A stretch of DNA of 64,000 nucleotides from the NCBI RefSeq assembly GCF_014655715.1, contig NZ_BNBM01000025.1:84496-148495 (forward strand). The letters are read 5' to 3'. The stretch comes from Streptomyces lanatus. Lineage in GTDB: Bacteria > Actinomycetota > Actinomycetes > Streptomycetales > Streptomycetaceae. The notes under the pieces were generated by a model that saw only the letters and a program-made list of their open reading frames with translations, was not told the origin of the DNA and searched no databases. Both the position numbers and the translations under genes were made by a program. Positions 33,283 through 41,230 of this stretch are shown one piece after another; position 1 is the stretch's first letter, and each line of letters opens with the position of its first letter.

Positions 33283-35822
33283 GAAACGGCCGCCGCCGGC
33301 ACCTCCGGCTCCCCCGGCCGTCGCCCCCGCGCCATCCGCAGGCTCAGCACCATGGTGAGGCCGCCGCCCGGCGTGTCCTCCGCGCTGATCGTGCCGCCCA
33401 TGGCCTCGGCGAACCCGCGTGCGACGGCCAGCCCCAGCCCCACGCCCGCCCCGCGCGGGGCGTCGCCGTAGCGCTGGAAGGGCGCGAAGATGCGTTCCTT
33501 GGCCTCGTCCGGGACGCCGGGCCCCCGGTCGACCACCCGGACCTCGACCCGGTCGGCGATGGCGCTCGCGGACACCAGCACGGGCTCGTCCCGGGAGCTG
33601 TACTTGACGGCGTTCTCGACGACGTTGGCGACGACCCGTTCCAGCAGCCCCTTGTCCACGCTGACCATGGGCAGCGTCTCCGGGATGTCCAGCTCCGCGC
33701 TGCCCGCCGGCACCCCGCCGAGCGCCATCGGCACCACCTCATCGAGGTCGATCTCCCTGATCAGGGGGGTGACGGTGCCGGTCTGGAGGCGGGACATGTC
33801 GAGCAGGTTCCCGACCAGGTGATCCAGCTGGTCGGCGCCCTCCTCGATCGCCTCCAGCAGTTCGGCCTCGTCCTCCTGGGACCACGCCACGTCGTCCGAC
33901 CGCAGGGAGGTGACAGATGCTTTGATGCCCGCGAGTGGCGTACGCAGGTCGTGGCTGACGGCGGCCAGCAGTGCCGTACGGATCCGGTTGCCCTCGGCGA
34001 GTTCCTTGGCCTGGTCGGCCTCGCGCTGGAGACGCTGGCGGTCCAGTACGACAGCGGACTGCGCGGCGAAGGCGGCGAGGACGCGGCGGTCCTCGGCGGG
34101 CAGCACCCGGCCGGTCAGCGCGAGCGCCATGTGGTCGCCGACGGGGACGTCGACGTCCGCGTCCTCGGGGTTCCGGCAGGGGCGGGGGCCCACGCTGCCG
34201 GCGCAGGTCCACGGGTCGACGTCGCTCTCCCGCTCCAGCAGTGCCACCGACTCCATGCCGAAGGTCTCACGGACGCGTTCCAGCAGCGCCTCCAGACTGG
34301 TCTCGCCGCGCAGGACGTTCCCGGCGAGGAAGGACAGGATCTCCGACTCGGCGCGCAGCCGGGCCGCCTGGTGGGTGCGGCGGGCCGCCAGGTCCACCAC
34401 GGAGGCCACCGACACGGCCACGCCGACGAAGATGGCGATGGCGACGATGTTCTTCGGGTCGGCGATGGTCAGCGTGTGCACGGGCGGTGTGAAGTACCAG
34501 TTCAGCAGCAGTGAGCCCACCACCGCCGACGCCAGTGCGGGCAGCAGGCCGCCCAGGAGGGCCGCCGCCACCGTCAGCGACAGATACAGCAACATGTCGT
34601 TGGCGAGGCCGACTTCGGGGGCGACGTGCGTCAGCAGCAGGGTGAGGGCGGCGGGGCCGAGGACGCCGACCAGCCAGCCCCGGATGATCCTGGACCGGCC
34701 CAGCCGGGCACCGCGGGGCACGGGCAGGCCGCGGCCCTTGCCCGCCTCGTCGTGGGTGATCAGGTGGACGTCGAGGTCGGGGCCCGAGTCCCGGGCGACC
34801 GTGGCGCCGACGCCGGGTCCGAAGACGTACTGCCAGCTCTTGCGGCGGGAGACGCCGAGCACGATCTGGGTGGCGTTCACGCCGCGCGCGAAGGCGAGCA
34901 GCGCGGCCGGTATGTCGTCGCCGACGACATGGTGGAAGGTGCCGCCGAGGTCCTCCACCAGCCCGCGCTGCACGGCCAGTTCCTTGGGCGAGGACGAGGT
35001 CAGCCCGTCGGTGCGGGCTATGTAGACGGCGAGCACCTCACCGCCGGCGCCCTTCTCCGCGAGCCGCGCGGCCCGGCGGATGAGGGTGCGCCCCTCCGGG
35101 CCGCCCGTCAGCCCTACGACGATCCGCTCCCTGGAGCCCCAGATGGTCGAGACCTCGTGCTCGCTGCGGTAGGCGTTGAGGTACTCGTCGACGCGGTCGG
35201 CGACCCACAGCAGGGCCAGTTCACGCAGGGCGGTGAGGTTGCCGGGGCGGAAGTAGTTGGAGAGCGCCGCGTCGACCTTGTCCGGCTGGTAGATGTTGCC
35301 GTGCGCCATGCGCCGTCGCAGCGCCTGGGGCGACATGTCGACAAGCTCGATCTGATCGGCCCGGCGCACCATCTCGTCCGGCACGGTCTCCTGCTGCCGT
35401 ACGCCGGTGATGGACTCGACGACGTCGCCCAGCGACTCCAGATGCTGGATGTTGACGGTCGATATGACGTCGATACCGGCGGCGAGCAGCTCCTCGACGT
35501 CCTGCCAGCGCTTGGCGTTGCGCGAGCCGGGGATGTTGGTGTGGGCGAGCTCGTCCACCAGCGCCACCCTGGGCGCGCGGGCCAGGACGGCGTCGATGTC
35601 CATCTCCGTGAAGGAGGTGTCCCGGTACCGCAGTTCCTTGCGCCGGATCTGCTCCAGGCCGTGCAGGATCACCTCGGTGCGCGGCCGATGGTGATGTTCC
35701 ACGAACGCGACGACGCAGTCCGTGCCGCGTTCCACCCGCCGGTGCGCCTCGGACAGCATCGCGTACGTCTTGCCGACGCCCGGTGCCGCACCGAGATAGA
35801 TCCGGAGCTTGCCTCGTGCCAT
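33279..35822 (-). CDS. kdpD: Potassium-sensing histidine kinase KdpD
   Basis: Protein of 847 residues with all KdpD domains in order: an N-terminal KdpD domain with Walker A (LGAAPGVGKTYAMLSE near residue 12) and VALVDELAHTNIPGSR; a UspA-like domain (about 240-370, ERIVVGLTGGPEGRTLIRR); four DUF4118 membrane helices (about 395-490); a GAF-like linker; the HisKA box AVSHDLRTPLAGIKASV with His near 624; and the ATPase with FAPFQRYGDAP and GVGLGLAVARGFAEAMGG. It controls KdpE in response to potassium limitation. It starts 2 bases after the kdpE stop. A decayed relative lies at 43-45 kb. Confidence 0.97.
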   Translation of the reverse strand: MARGKLRIYLGAAPGVGKTYAMLSEAHRRVERGTDCVVAFVEHHHRPRTEVILHGLEQIRRKELRYRDTSFTEMDIDAVLARAPRVALVDELAHTNIPGSRNAKRWQDVEELLAAGIDVISTVNIQHLESLGDVVESITGVRQQETVPDEMVRRADQIELVDMSPQALRRRMAHGNIYQPDKVDAALSNYFRPGNLTALRELALLWVADRVDEYLNAYRSEHEVSTIWGSRERIVVGLTGGPEGRTLIRRAARLAEKGAGGEVLAVYIARTDGLTSSSPKELAVQRGLVEDLGGTFHHVVGDDIPAALLAFARGVNATQIVLGVSRRKSWQYVFGPGVGATVARDSGPDLDVHLITHDEAGKGRGLPVPRGARLGRSRIIRGWLVGVLGPAALTLLLTHVAPEVGLANDMLLYLSLTVAAALLGGLLPALASAVVGSLLLNWYFTPPVHTLTIADPKNIVAIAIFVGVAVSVASVVDLAARRTHQAARLRAESEILSFLAGNVLRGETSLEALLERVRETFGMESVALLERESDVDPWTCAGSVGPRPCRNPEDADVDVPVGDHMALALTGRVLPAEDRRVLAAFAAQSAVVLDRQRLQREADQAKELAEGNRIRTALLAAVSHDLRTPLAGIKASVTSLRSDDVAWSQEDEAELLEAIEEGADQLDHLVGNLLDMSRLQTGTVTPLIREIDLDEVVPMALGGVPAGSAELDIPETLPMVSVDKGLLERVVANVVENAVKYSSRDEPVLVSASAIADRVEVRVVDRGPGVPDEAKERIFAPFQRYGDAPRGAGVGLGLAVARGFAEAMGGTISAEDTPGGGLTMVLSLRMARGRRPGEPEVPAAAVS

Positions 35823-35824
35823 GT

Positions 35825-36508
35825 TCACCCTTCGAAGCGGTAACCCATGCCGGGTTCGGTGATGAGATAGCGGGGGTGCGAAGGGTCCGCTTCCAGCTTC
35901 CGGCGCAACTGCGCCATGTAGACCCGCAGATAGTTGGTCTTGCCACTGTGGGAGACGCCCCAGACCTCCCGCAGCAGGAACTTCTGTGTGACCAGGCGAC
36001 CGGGATGGGTCACCAGGATCTCCAGCAGCTGCCATTCGGTCGGTGTGAGGCGTACGTGGCGGCCACGCCGTACGACCCTCTTCGCCAACAGGTCGATGGT
36101 GAACTCGGCCGTCTCCACCCGTGTCGTCCCGGCGGCGACCGGAGCCTCCTCGGTACGGCGGACCGCGGCCCGCAGCCGGGCCATCAGCTCGTCCATGCTG
36201 AAGGGCTTGGTGACGTAGTCGTCGGCCCCGGCGTCGAGAGCGGCCACCTTCTCGTCGGAGCCCTGACGGGCCGAGAGCACCAGGATCGGCACACGGGACC
36301 AGCCGCGCAGGGACCTGATGACGTCGACCCCGTCCATGTCGGGCAGCCCGAGGTCGAGCATCACCACGTCCGGCTGACGCACGGCCGCCAGCCGGAGGGC
36401 CGTGACGCCGTCGGGCGCCGCGTCCACTCCGTACCGGCGTGCCCGCATATTGATCACGAGTGCTCTGACCAGCTGGGGGTCGTCCTCCACGACCAGCACC
36501 CGGGTCAT
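35825..36508 (-). CDS. kdpE: Response regulator KdpE
   Basis: Protein of 227 residues. The OmpR-type receiver begins MTRVLVVEDDPQLVRALVIN, with the phospho-Asp near residue 52 in VVMLDLGLPDMDG and KPFSMDELMARLRAAVRR at the end of the receiver. The winged helix carries VRLTPTEWQLLEILVTHPGR and SGKTNYLRVYMAQLRRKLEA, then RYLITEPGMGYRFEG. It activates the kdp operon when phosphorylated by KdpD. It lies 3 bases after kdpC, so regulator and pump genes form one transcript. OmpR-type regulators bind direct repeats, candidates for which are at 41167-41223. Confidence 0.97.
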   Translation of the reverse strand: MTRVLVVEDDPQLVRALVINMRARRYGVDAAPDGVTALRLAAVRQPDVVMLDLGLPDMDGVDVIRSLRGWSRVPILVLSARQGSDEKVAALDAGADDYVTKPFSMDELMARLRAAVRRTEEAPVAAGTTRVETAEFTIDLLAKRVVRRGRHVRLTPTEWQLLEILVTHPGRLVTQKFLLREVWGVSHSGKTNYLRVYMAQLRRKLEADPSHPRYLITEPGMGYRFEG

Positions 36509-36511
36509 CTC

Positions 36512-37144
36512 TCAGCTGCCCTTCACCAGTTCCTTGAGCGCGATGTTCAACTCCAGGACGTTGACCCGCGGTTCGCCGATGAAGCCGAGGGTGCGCTTCT
36601 CGGTGTGGTCCTCGACCAGCTTCTCGACCTGGGCGACCGGCAGGTCGTTGCGGTCGGCGACCCGGTGGACCTGGAGTTCGGCGTAGGCCGGGGAGATGTC
36701 CGGGTCGAGGCCGGAGCCGGAGGAGGTGACCGCGTCGGCGGGGACCTGGGAGGGCCGGACCGTGTAGCCGGGCACGGAGTTCTCCCTGACGACCTTGGCC
36801 TTCGCCTCCTTCACCCACTTGATCAGCTCGGGGTTGTCGCCGGAGCGGTTGGTGGCGCCGGACAGGATCAGCTTGTACTGGGTGTTGACCGAGTTCTCGC
36901 CCAGTCCGTTCGCCGGCCGGGGCTGGAAGTAGTCCAGGCCGTAGCCCTGTTGGCCGATCAGCGAGGAGCCGACGACCCTGCCGTCCGACTTGATCTCGGA
37001 GCCGTTCGCCTTGTCGCTGAACAGCCCCTGCGCGATGCCGGTGACGGCCAGCGGGTAGATGACGCCGGTCACCAGGGTCAGCACGAGGAGGGCGCGCAGG
37101 CCCGCCCCGAGCAACCGGGCTGTGTTCGTAACGGAGTTGTTCAT
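36512..37144 (-). CDS. kdpC: Potassium-transporting ATPase subunit KdpC
   Basis: Protein of 210 residues with one N-terminal membrane helix (LRALLVLTLVTGVIYPLAVT) and the periplasmic KdpC domain: SLIGQQGYGLDYFQPRPAN, SSGSGLDPDISPAYAELQVH and LVEDHTEKRTLGFIGEPRVN with VLELNIALKEL. Those are the family signatures. KdpC stabilises the KdpFABC complex and raises its affinity for ATP and potassium. It starts 5 bases after kdpB. Length is normal. Confidence 0.97.
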   Translation of the reverse strand: MNNSVTNTARLLGAGLRALLVLTLVTGVIYPLAVTGIAQGLFSDKANGSEIKSDGRVVGSSLIGQQGYGLDYFQPRPANGLGENSVNTQYKLILSGATNRSGDNPELIKWVKEAKAKVVRENSVPGYTVRPSQVPADAVTSSGSGLDPDISPAYAELQVHRVADRNDLPVAQVEKLVEDHTEKRTLGFIGEPRVNVLELNIALKELVKGS

Positions 37145-37149
37145 GGCCT

Positions 37150-39255
37150 TCAGCCGATCCCGGGGATGAGGGAGATGAGCAGGTCGATGAGCTTGATGCC
37201 GATGAACGGGGCGATCAGGCCGCCGAGCCCGTAGATCGTCAGGTTCCGCCGCAGCATGCGGTCCGCGCTGACCGGCCGGTACTGCACGCCCTTCAGGGAC
37301 AGCGGCACCAGCGCGATGATGATCAGCGCGTTGAAGATGACCGCCGACAGGATCGCGGAGTCCGGTGAGGACAGGCCCATGACGTTGAGCTTGTCCAGGC
37401 CCGGGTAGACCGCCGCGAACAGCGCCGGGATGATCGCGAAGTACTTCGCGACGTCGTTGGCGATGGAGAACGTGGTCAGCGCACCGCGAGTGATCAGCAG
37501 CTGCTTGCCGATCTCGACGATCTCGATCAGCTTGGTCGGGTTGGAGTCGAGGTCGACCATGTTGCCGGCCTCCTTGGCGGCCGACGTACCGGTGTTCATG
37601 GCCACGCCGACATCGGCCTGCGCGAGCGCGGGCGCGTCGTTCGTGCCGTCACCGGTCATCGCGACCAGCTTGCCGCCGGCCTGTTCCCGCTTGATGAGCG
37701 CCATCTTGTCCTCGGGGGTGGCCTCCGCGAGGAAGTCGTCCACGCCCGCCTCGTCGGCGATCGCCTTCGCGGTCAGCGGGTTGTCACCGGTGATCATGAC
37801 GGTCTTGATGCCCATGCGGCGCAGCTCCTCGAACCGCTCACGCATGCCTTCCTTGACGACGTCCTTGAGGTGGATGACCCCGAGGATGCGGGCACCTTCG
37901 GCGTCCTCCAGCGCGACCAGCAGCGGGGTGCCACCGGCCTCGGAGATGCGATTGGCGATCCGGTCCGCGTCGTCGGCGACCGTGCCGCCCCGCTCCCGCA
38001 CCCAGGCGATGACCGAACCGGCCGCGCCCTTGCGGATCCTGCGCCCGTCGACGTCGACGCCGGACATCCGGGTCTGCGCCGTGAAGGCGATCCACTCGGC
38101 GCCGCTCAACTCGCGCTCACGCAGCCCGTACCGCTCCTTCGCCAGTACGACGACGGAGCGGCCCTCGGGCGTCTCGTCGGCCAGCGAGGACAGCTGGGCG
38201 GCGTCGGCGACCTCGGCGCCCGTCACACCGTCCACCGGCATGAACTCGGCGGCCTGGCGGTTGCCGAGGGTGATGGTGCCGGTCTTGTCGAGCAGCAGCG
38301 TGGAGACGTCACCGGCGGCCTCGACCGCGCGGCCGGACATGGCGAGCACATTGCGCTGGACCAGGCGGTCCATGCCGGCGATCCCGATCGCGGAGAGCAG
38401 GGCGCCGATGGTCGTCGGGATCAGACAGACCAGCAGGGCGATGAGCACGATCATCGTCAGGTGCGTGCCCGCGTAGTCCGCGAGCGGCGGCAGTGTGGCG
38501 CAGGCCAGCAGGAAGACGATCGTCAGTGACGCGAGCAGGATGTTCAGGGCGATCTCGTTCGGCGTCTTCTGCCGGGCGGCGCCCTCGACCAGGTTGATCA
38601 TCCGGTCGATGAAGGTCTCACCGGGCTTTGTCGTGATCTTGATGACGATGCGGTCGGAGAGGACCTTCGTGCCACCGGTGACGGCCGAACGGTCGCCGCC
38701 GGACTCCCGGATGACCGGGGCCGACTCGCCGGTGATCGCCGACTCGTCGACGGACGCGACGCCCTCGACGACATCACCGTCGCCGGGGATGACATCGCCG
38801 GCCTCGCAGACCACGAGGTCGCCGATGCTCAGCTCGGTTCCCGCGACCACGGTGCCGTCGACCTTGCGCGCCACCGTGTCGGTCTTGGCCTTGCGCAGCG
38901 TGTCGGCCTGCGCCTTGCCGCGGCCCTCGGCGACGGCCTCCGCCAGGTTGGCGAAGATCACCGTCAGCCACAGCCAGACGCTGATGGTCCAGCCGAACCA
39001 GTCACCGGGGTCGGTGAAGGAGAAGACGGTGGTCAGGACGGAGCCGACGAGGACCACGAACATCACGGGAGACTTGACCATCACCCGCGGGTCGAGCTTG
39101 CGGAAGGCGTCCGGCAGCGACTTGAGCAGCTGCTTCGGGTCGAAGAGGCCCCCGCCGACACGGCCTTCGGGGGTCTTGTGCCCCGTCGGCGCGTCCTGGT
39201 GGGGCGCGAGGGTGGGAGTGGACATCGGGTCCTGCTTCTCTACGTCGGTGGTCAT
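37150..39255 (-). CDS. kdpB: Potassium-transporting ATPase ATP-binding subunit KdpB
   Basis: P-type ATPase of 701 residues. The actuator loop is SVDESAITGESAPVIRESGG, the phosphorylation motif is LLLDKTGTITLGNRQAAEF with Asp near residue 323, the hinge is MTGDGTNDAPALAQADVGVA, and GDNPLTAKAIADEAGVDDFL precedes it. Membrane helix M4 carries LIPTTIGALLSAIGIAGMDR, as in other KdpB. It hydrolyses ATP to drive potassium into KdpA. The ATG overlaps the kdpA stop (ATGA). The first 40 residues, rich in Pro and Gln, are an actinobacterial extension. Confidence 0.97.
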   Translation of the reverse strand: MTTDVEKQDPMSTPTLAPHQDAPTGHKTPEGRVGGGLFDPKQLLKSLPDAFRKLDPRVMVKSPVMFVVLVGSVLTTVFSFTDPGDWFGWTISVWLWLTVIFANLAEAVAEGRGKAQADTLRKAKTDTVARKVDGTVVAGTELSIGDLVVCEAGDVIPGDGDVVEGVASVDESAITGESAPVIRESGGDRSAVTGGTKVLSDRIVIKITTKPGETFIDRMINLVEGAARQKTPNEIALNILLASLTIVFLLACATLPPLADYAGTHLTMIVLIALLVCLIPTTIGALLSAIGIAGMDRLVQRNVLAMSGRAVEAAGDVSTLLLDKTGTITLGNRQAAEFMPVDGVTGAEVADAAQLSSLADETPEGRSVVVLAKERYGLRERELSGAEWIAFTAQTRMSGVDVDGRRIRKGAAGSVIAWVRERGGTVADDADRIANRISEAGGTPLLVALEDAEGARILGVIHLKDVVKEGMRERFEELRRMGIKTVMITGDNPLTAKAIADEAGVDDFLAEATPEDKMALIKREQAGGKLVAMTGDGTNDAPALAQADVGVAMNTGTSAAKEAGNMVDLDSNPTKLIEIVEIGKQLLITRGALTTFSIANDVAKYFAIIPALFAAVYPGLDKLNVMGLSSPDSAILSAVIFNALIIIALVPLSLKGVQYRPVSADRMLRRNLTIYGLGGLIAPFIGIKLIDLLISLIPGIG

Positions 39256-40916
39256 GAGGCCAGCCCTTCGGCCAGCGGCCCCAGCGCGAGGGCCGGGAAG
39301 TACGTCAGCCCGGTGATGATGAGGATCGCGCCCACCAACAGGCCGGTGAACAGCGGCTTTTCGGTGCGCAGGGTGCCCGCGGTCTCCGGCACCGGCTTCT
39401 GCTCGGCGAGCGAACCGGCCAGGGCCAGCACGAAGATCATCGGCAGGAAGCGGCCAAGGAGCATGCACAGGCCGAGCGTGGTGTTGAACCACTGTGTGTC
39501 CGCGTTCAGACCGGCGAACGCCGAGCCGTTGTTGTTGGAGGCGGACGTATAGGCGTAGAGGATCTCGGAGAATCCGTGCGCGCCGGAGTTGGTCATGGAG
39601 TTGCCCGGGGTCGGCAGTGCCATCGCCGCGGCGGTGAAGACAAGTACAAGCGCCGGCGTGATCAGGATGTAGCAGGCGGCCAGCTTGATCTCACGGGAGC
39701 CGATCTTCTTGCCCAGGTACTCGGGCGTACGGCCCACCATCAGACCGGCGATGAACACCGCGATGATCGCCATGATCAGCATGCCGTAGAGGCCGGATCC
39801 GGTACCGCCGGGCGCGATCTCGCCCAGCATCATGCCGAGCATGGTGATGCCGCCGCCGAGCCCGGTGAAGGAGGAGTGGAAGGAGTCCACCGCGCCGGTC
39901 GAGGTGAGGGTGGTCGACGTCGCGAAGATCGACGAGGCGCCGACACCGAACCGCACCTCCTTGCCCTCGTACGCGCCACCGGCGATGTCGAAGGCCGGGC
40001 CGTGATGGGAGAACTCGGTCCACATCATCAGGGCGACGAAGCCGACCCAGATGGTGGCCATCGTGGCGAGGATCGCGTAGCCCTGCTTCACGGAGCCGAC
40101 CATGAGGCCGAAGGTGCGGGTCAGCGCGAACGGGATGACGAGGATCAGGAAGATCTCGAAGAGGTTGGAGAACGGGGTGGGGTTCTCGAACGGGTGGGCG
40201 CTGTTGGCGTTGAAGTAGCCGCCACCGTTGGTGCCCAGCTCCTTGATGGCCTCCTGCGAGGCGACCGCGCCGCCGTTCCACTGCTGCTGCCCGCCCATGA
40301 ACTGGCCGACCTCGTGGATGCCGGAGAAGTTCTGGAGGGCACCGCAGGCGACCAGGACCACGGCCGCGATCGCGGCGATCGGCACCAGGATGCGGACGAC
40401 ACCGCGCACCAGGTCGGCCCAGAAGTTGCCCAGTTCACCGGTGCGCGAGCGCGCGAATCCGCGCACGAGCGCCACCGCGACGGCGATTCCGACGGCGGCG
40501 GAGACAAAGTTCTGCACCGCCAGACCGGCGGTCTGCGCGACGTGGCCCATGGCCTGTTCGCCGTAGTACGACTGCCAGTTGGTGTTGGTCACGAACGACA
40601 CGGCGGTGTTGAACGCCTGGTCCGGGTCGATCGACTTGAAGCCGAGCGAGCCGGGCAGCACACCTTGCAGCCGCTGAAGCAGATAGAGGAACAGGACACC
40701 GACGGCGGAAAAGGCGAGGACGCCGCGCAGGTACGCGGTCCAGCGCATCTCGGTGTCGGGATCGGCACCGATGCCCTTGTAGATCCACTTCTCGACGCGC
40801 CAGTGCTTGTCGGAGGAGTAGACCTTGGCCATGTAGTTGCCGAGGGGGACGTAGGCGAGCGCCAGTGCCGCGATCAGTGCGAGCAGTTGGAGCACGCCGG
40901 CGAGGACGGGACCCAT
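39252..40916 (-). CDS. kdpA: Potassium-binding subunit KdpA
   Basis: Protein of 554 residues with ten membrane helices and the four selectivity-filter loops of the SKT superfamily: VTNTNWQSYYGEQAMGHVAQ, ELGTNGGGYFNANSAHPFEN, TLTSTGAVDSFHSSFTGLGG and AYTSASNNNGSAFAGL. It forms the high-affinity potassium entry channel of the Kdp pump in the cytoplasmic membrane. The gene lies 8 bases after kdpF and overlaps kdpB by 4 bases. The length and all filter loops are complete, so the pump should be functional. Confidence 0.97.
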   Translation of the reverse strand: MGPVLAGVLQLLALIAALALAYVPLGNYMAKVYSSDKHWRVEKWIYKGIGADPDTEMRWTAYLRGVLAFSAVGVLFLYLLQRLQGVLPGSLGFKSIDPDQAFNTAVSFVTNTNWQSYYGEQAMGHVAQTAGLAVQNFVSAAVGIAVAVALVRGFARSRTGELGNFWADLVRGVVRILVPIAAIAAVVLVACGALQNFSGIHEVGQFMGGQQQWNGGAVASQEAIKELGTNGGGYFNANSAHPFENPTPFSNLFEIFLILVIPFALTRTFGLMVGSVKQGYAILATMATIWVGFVALMMWTEFSHHGPAFDIAGGAYEGKEVRFGVGASSIFATSTTLTSTGAVDSFHSSFTGLGGGITMLGMMLGEIAPGGTGSGLYGMLIMAIIAVFIAGLMVGRTPEYLGKKIGSREIKLAACYILITPALVLVFTAAAMALPTPGNSMTNSGAHGFSEILYAYTSASNNNGSAFAGLNADTQWFNTTLGLCMLLGRFLPMIFVLALAGSLAEQKPVPETAGTLRTEKPLFTGLLVGAILIITGLTYFPALALGPLAEGLAS

Positions 40917-40924
40917 GTCTAGGC

Positions 40925-41014
40925 TCAGAACCTCTCCGGGAAGATCAGGGCGAGGACGAGATAGCCCAGCAGGGCGACGGCCACGACGAGGCCGACGATG
41001 TTCTCGGCGGTCAC
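40925..41014 (-). CDS. kdpF: KdpF small membrane subunit
   Basis: Peptide of 29 residues, GTG at 41014 to TGA at 40925. It begins MTAENIVGLVVAVALLGYLV and ends LALIFPERF, a single membrane helix closing with the F-P-E-(K/R)-F motif seen in KdpF. It lies in the lipid-facing groove of the KdpFABC complex and stabilises it. GGGGGTG precedes the start by eight bases. It overlaps the upstream 27-codon gene by GTGA and precedes kdpA by 8 bases. Confidence 0.92.
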   Translation of the reverse strand: MTAENIVGLVVAVALLGYLVLALIFPERF

Positions 41015-41094
41015 AGCTTCGTCACCCCCTTGGCGACGAGAGCCACCAGCGCGAAACACGCGATCGTGATGACGACGAAGGCCAGATCGGCCAT
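41011..41094 (-). CDS. Tiny membrane peptide preceding kdpF
   Basis: Peptide of 27 residues, ATG at 41094 with AGGAG six bases upstream. It begins MADLAFVVITIACFALVALV and ends AKGVTKL, a single helix with a short basic tail. It ends in a GTGA overlap with kdpF, so translation is coupled. I recall similar small peptides before kdpF in other streptomycetes. It is not KdpF itself, which follows, and may be an extra subunit or a translational leader. It is the first coding unit of the kdp transcript. Confidence 0.8.
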   Translation of the reverse strand: MADLAFVVITIACFALVALVAKGVTKL

Positions 41095-41166
41095 CGTGAA
41101 CTCCTGGAGTGAGGTTCGGTCGGACAGGGACGACTTCGAGGAAACAGCCTTCGTGGCCGGATTCGA

Positions 41167-41223
41167 GCGCCGTTGACGGCTCCCATACGGCCCGCCGCGC
41201 GCCTTTGACGGTTCTCTTACGGC
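41167..41223. promoter_or_regulatory. Two 25-bp direct repeats upstream of the kdp operon
   Basis: GCGCC-TTGACGG-TC-C-TACGGC-type units at 41167-41191 and 41199-41223 agree at 21 of 25 positions and are spaced by 32 bases, about three helical turns. Each contains TTGACG followed 11 bases later by a second ACG-ending hexamer (CATACG, CTTACG). They lie 73-129 bases upstream of the first kdp coding unit and are the best candidates for KdpE binding. Confidence 0.6.
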
Positions 41224-41230
41224 GCCACGA

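Noticed and set aside
41095..41230. Possible c-di-AMP (ydaO) riboswitch ahead of kdp or the APC genes
   Set aside because: The conserved aptamer core elements were not found here or in 45226-45727.
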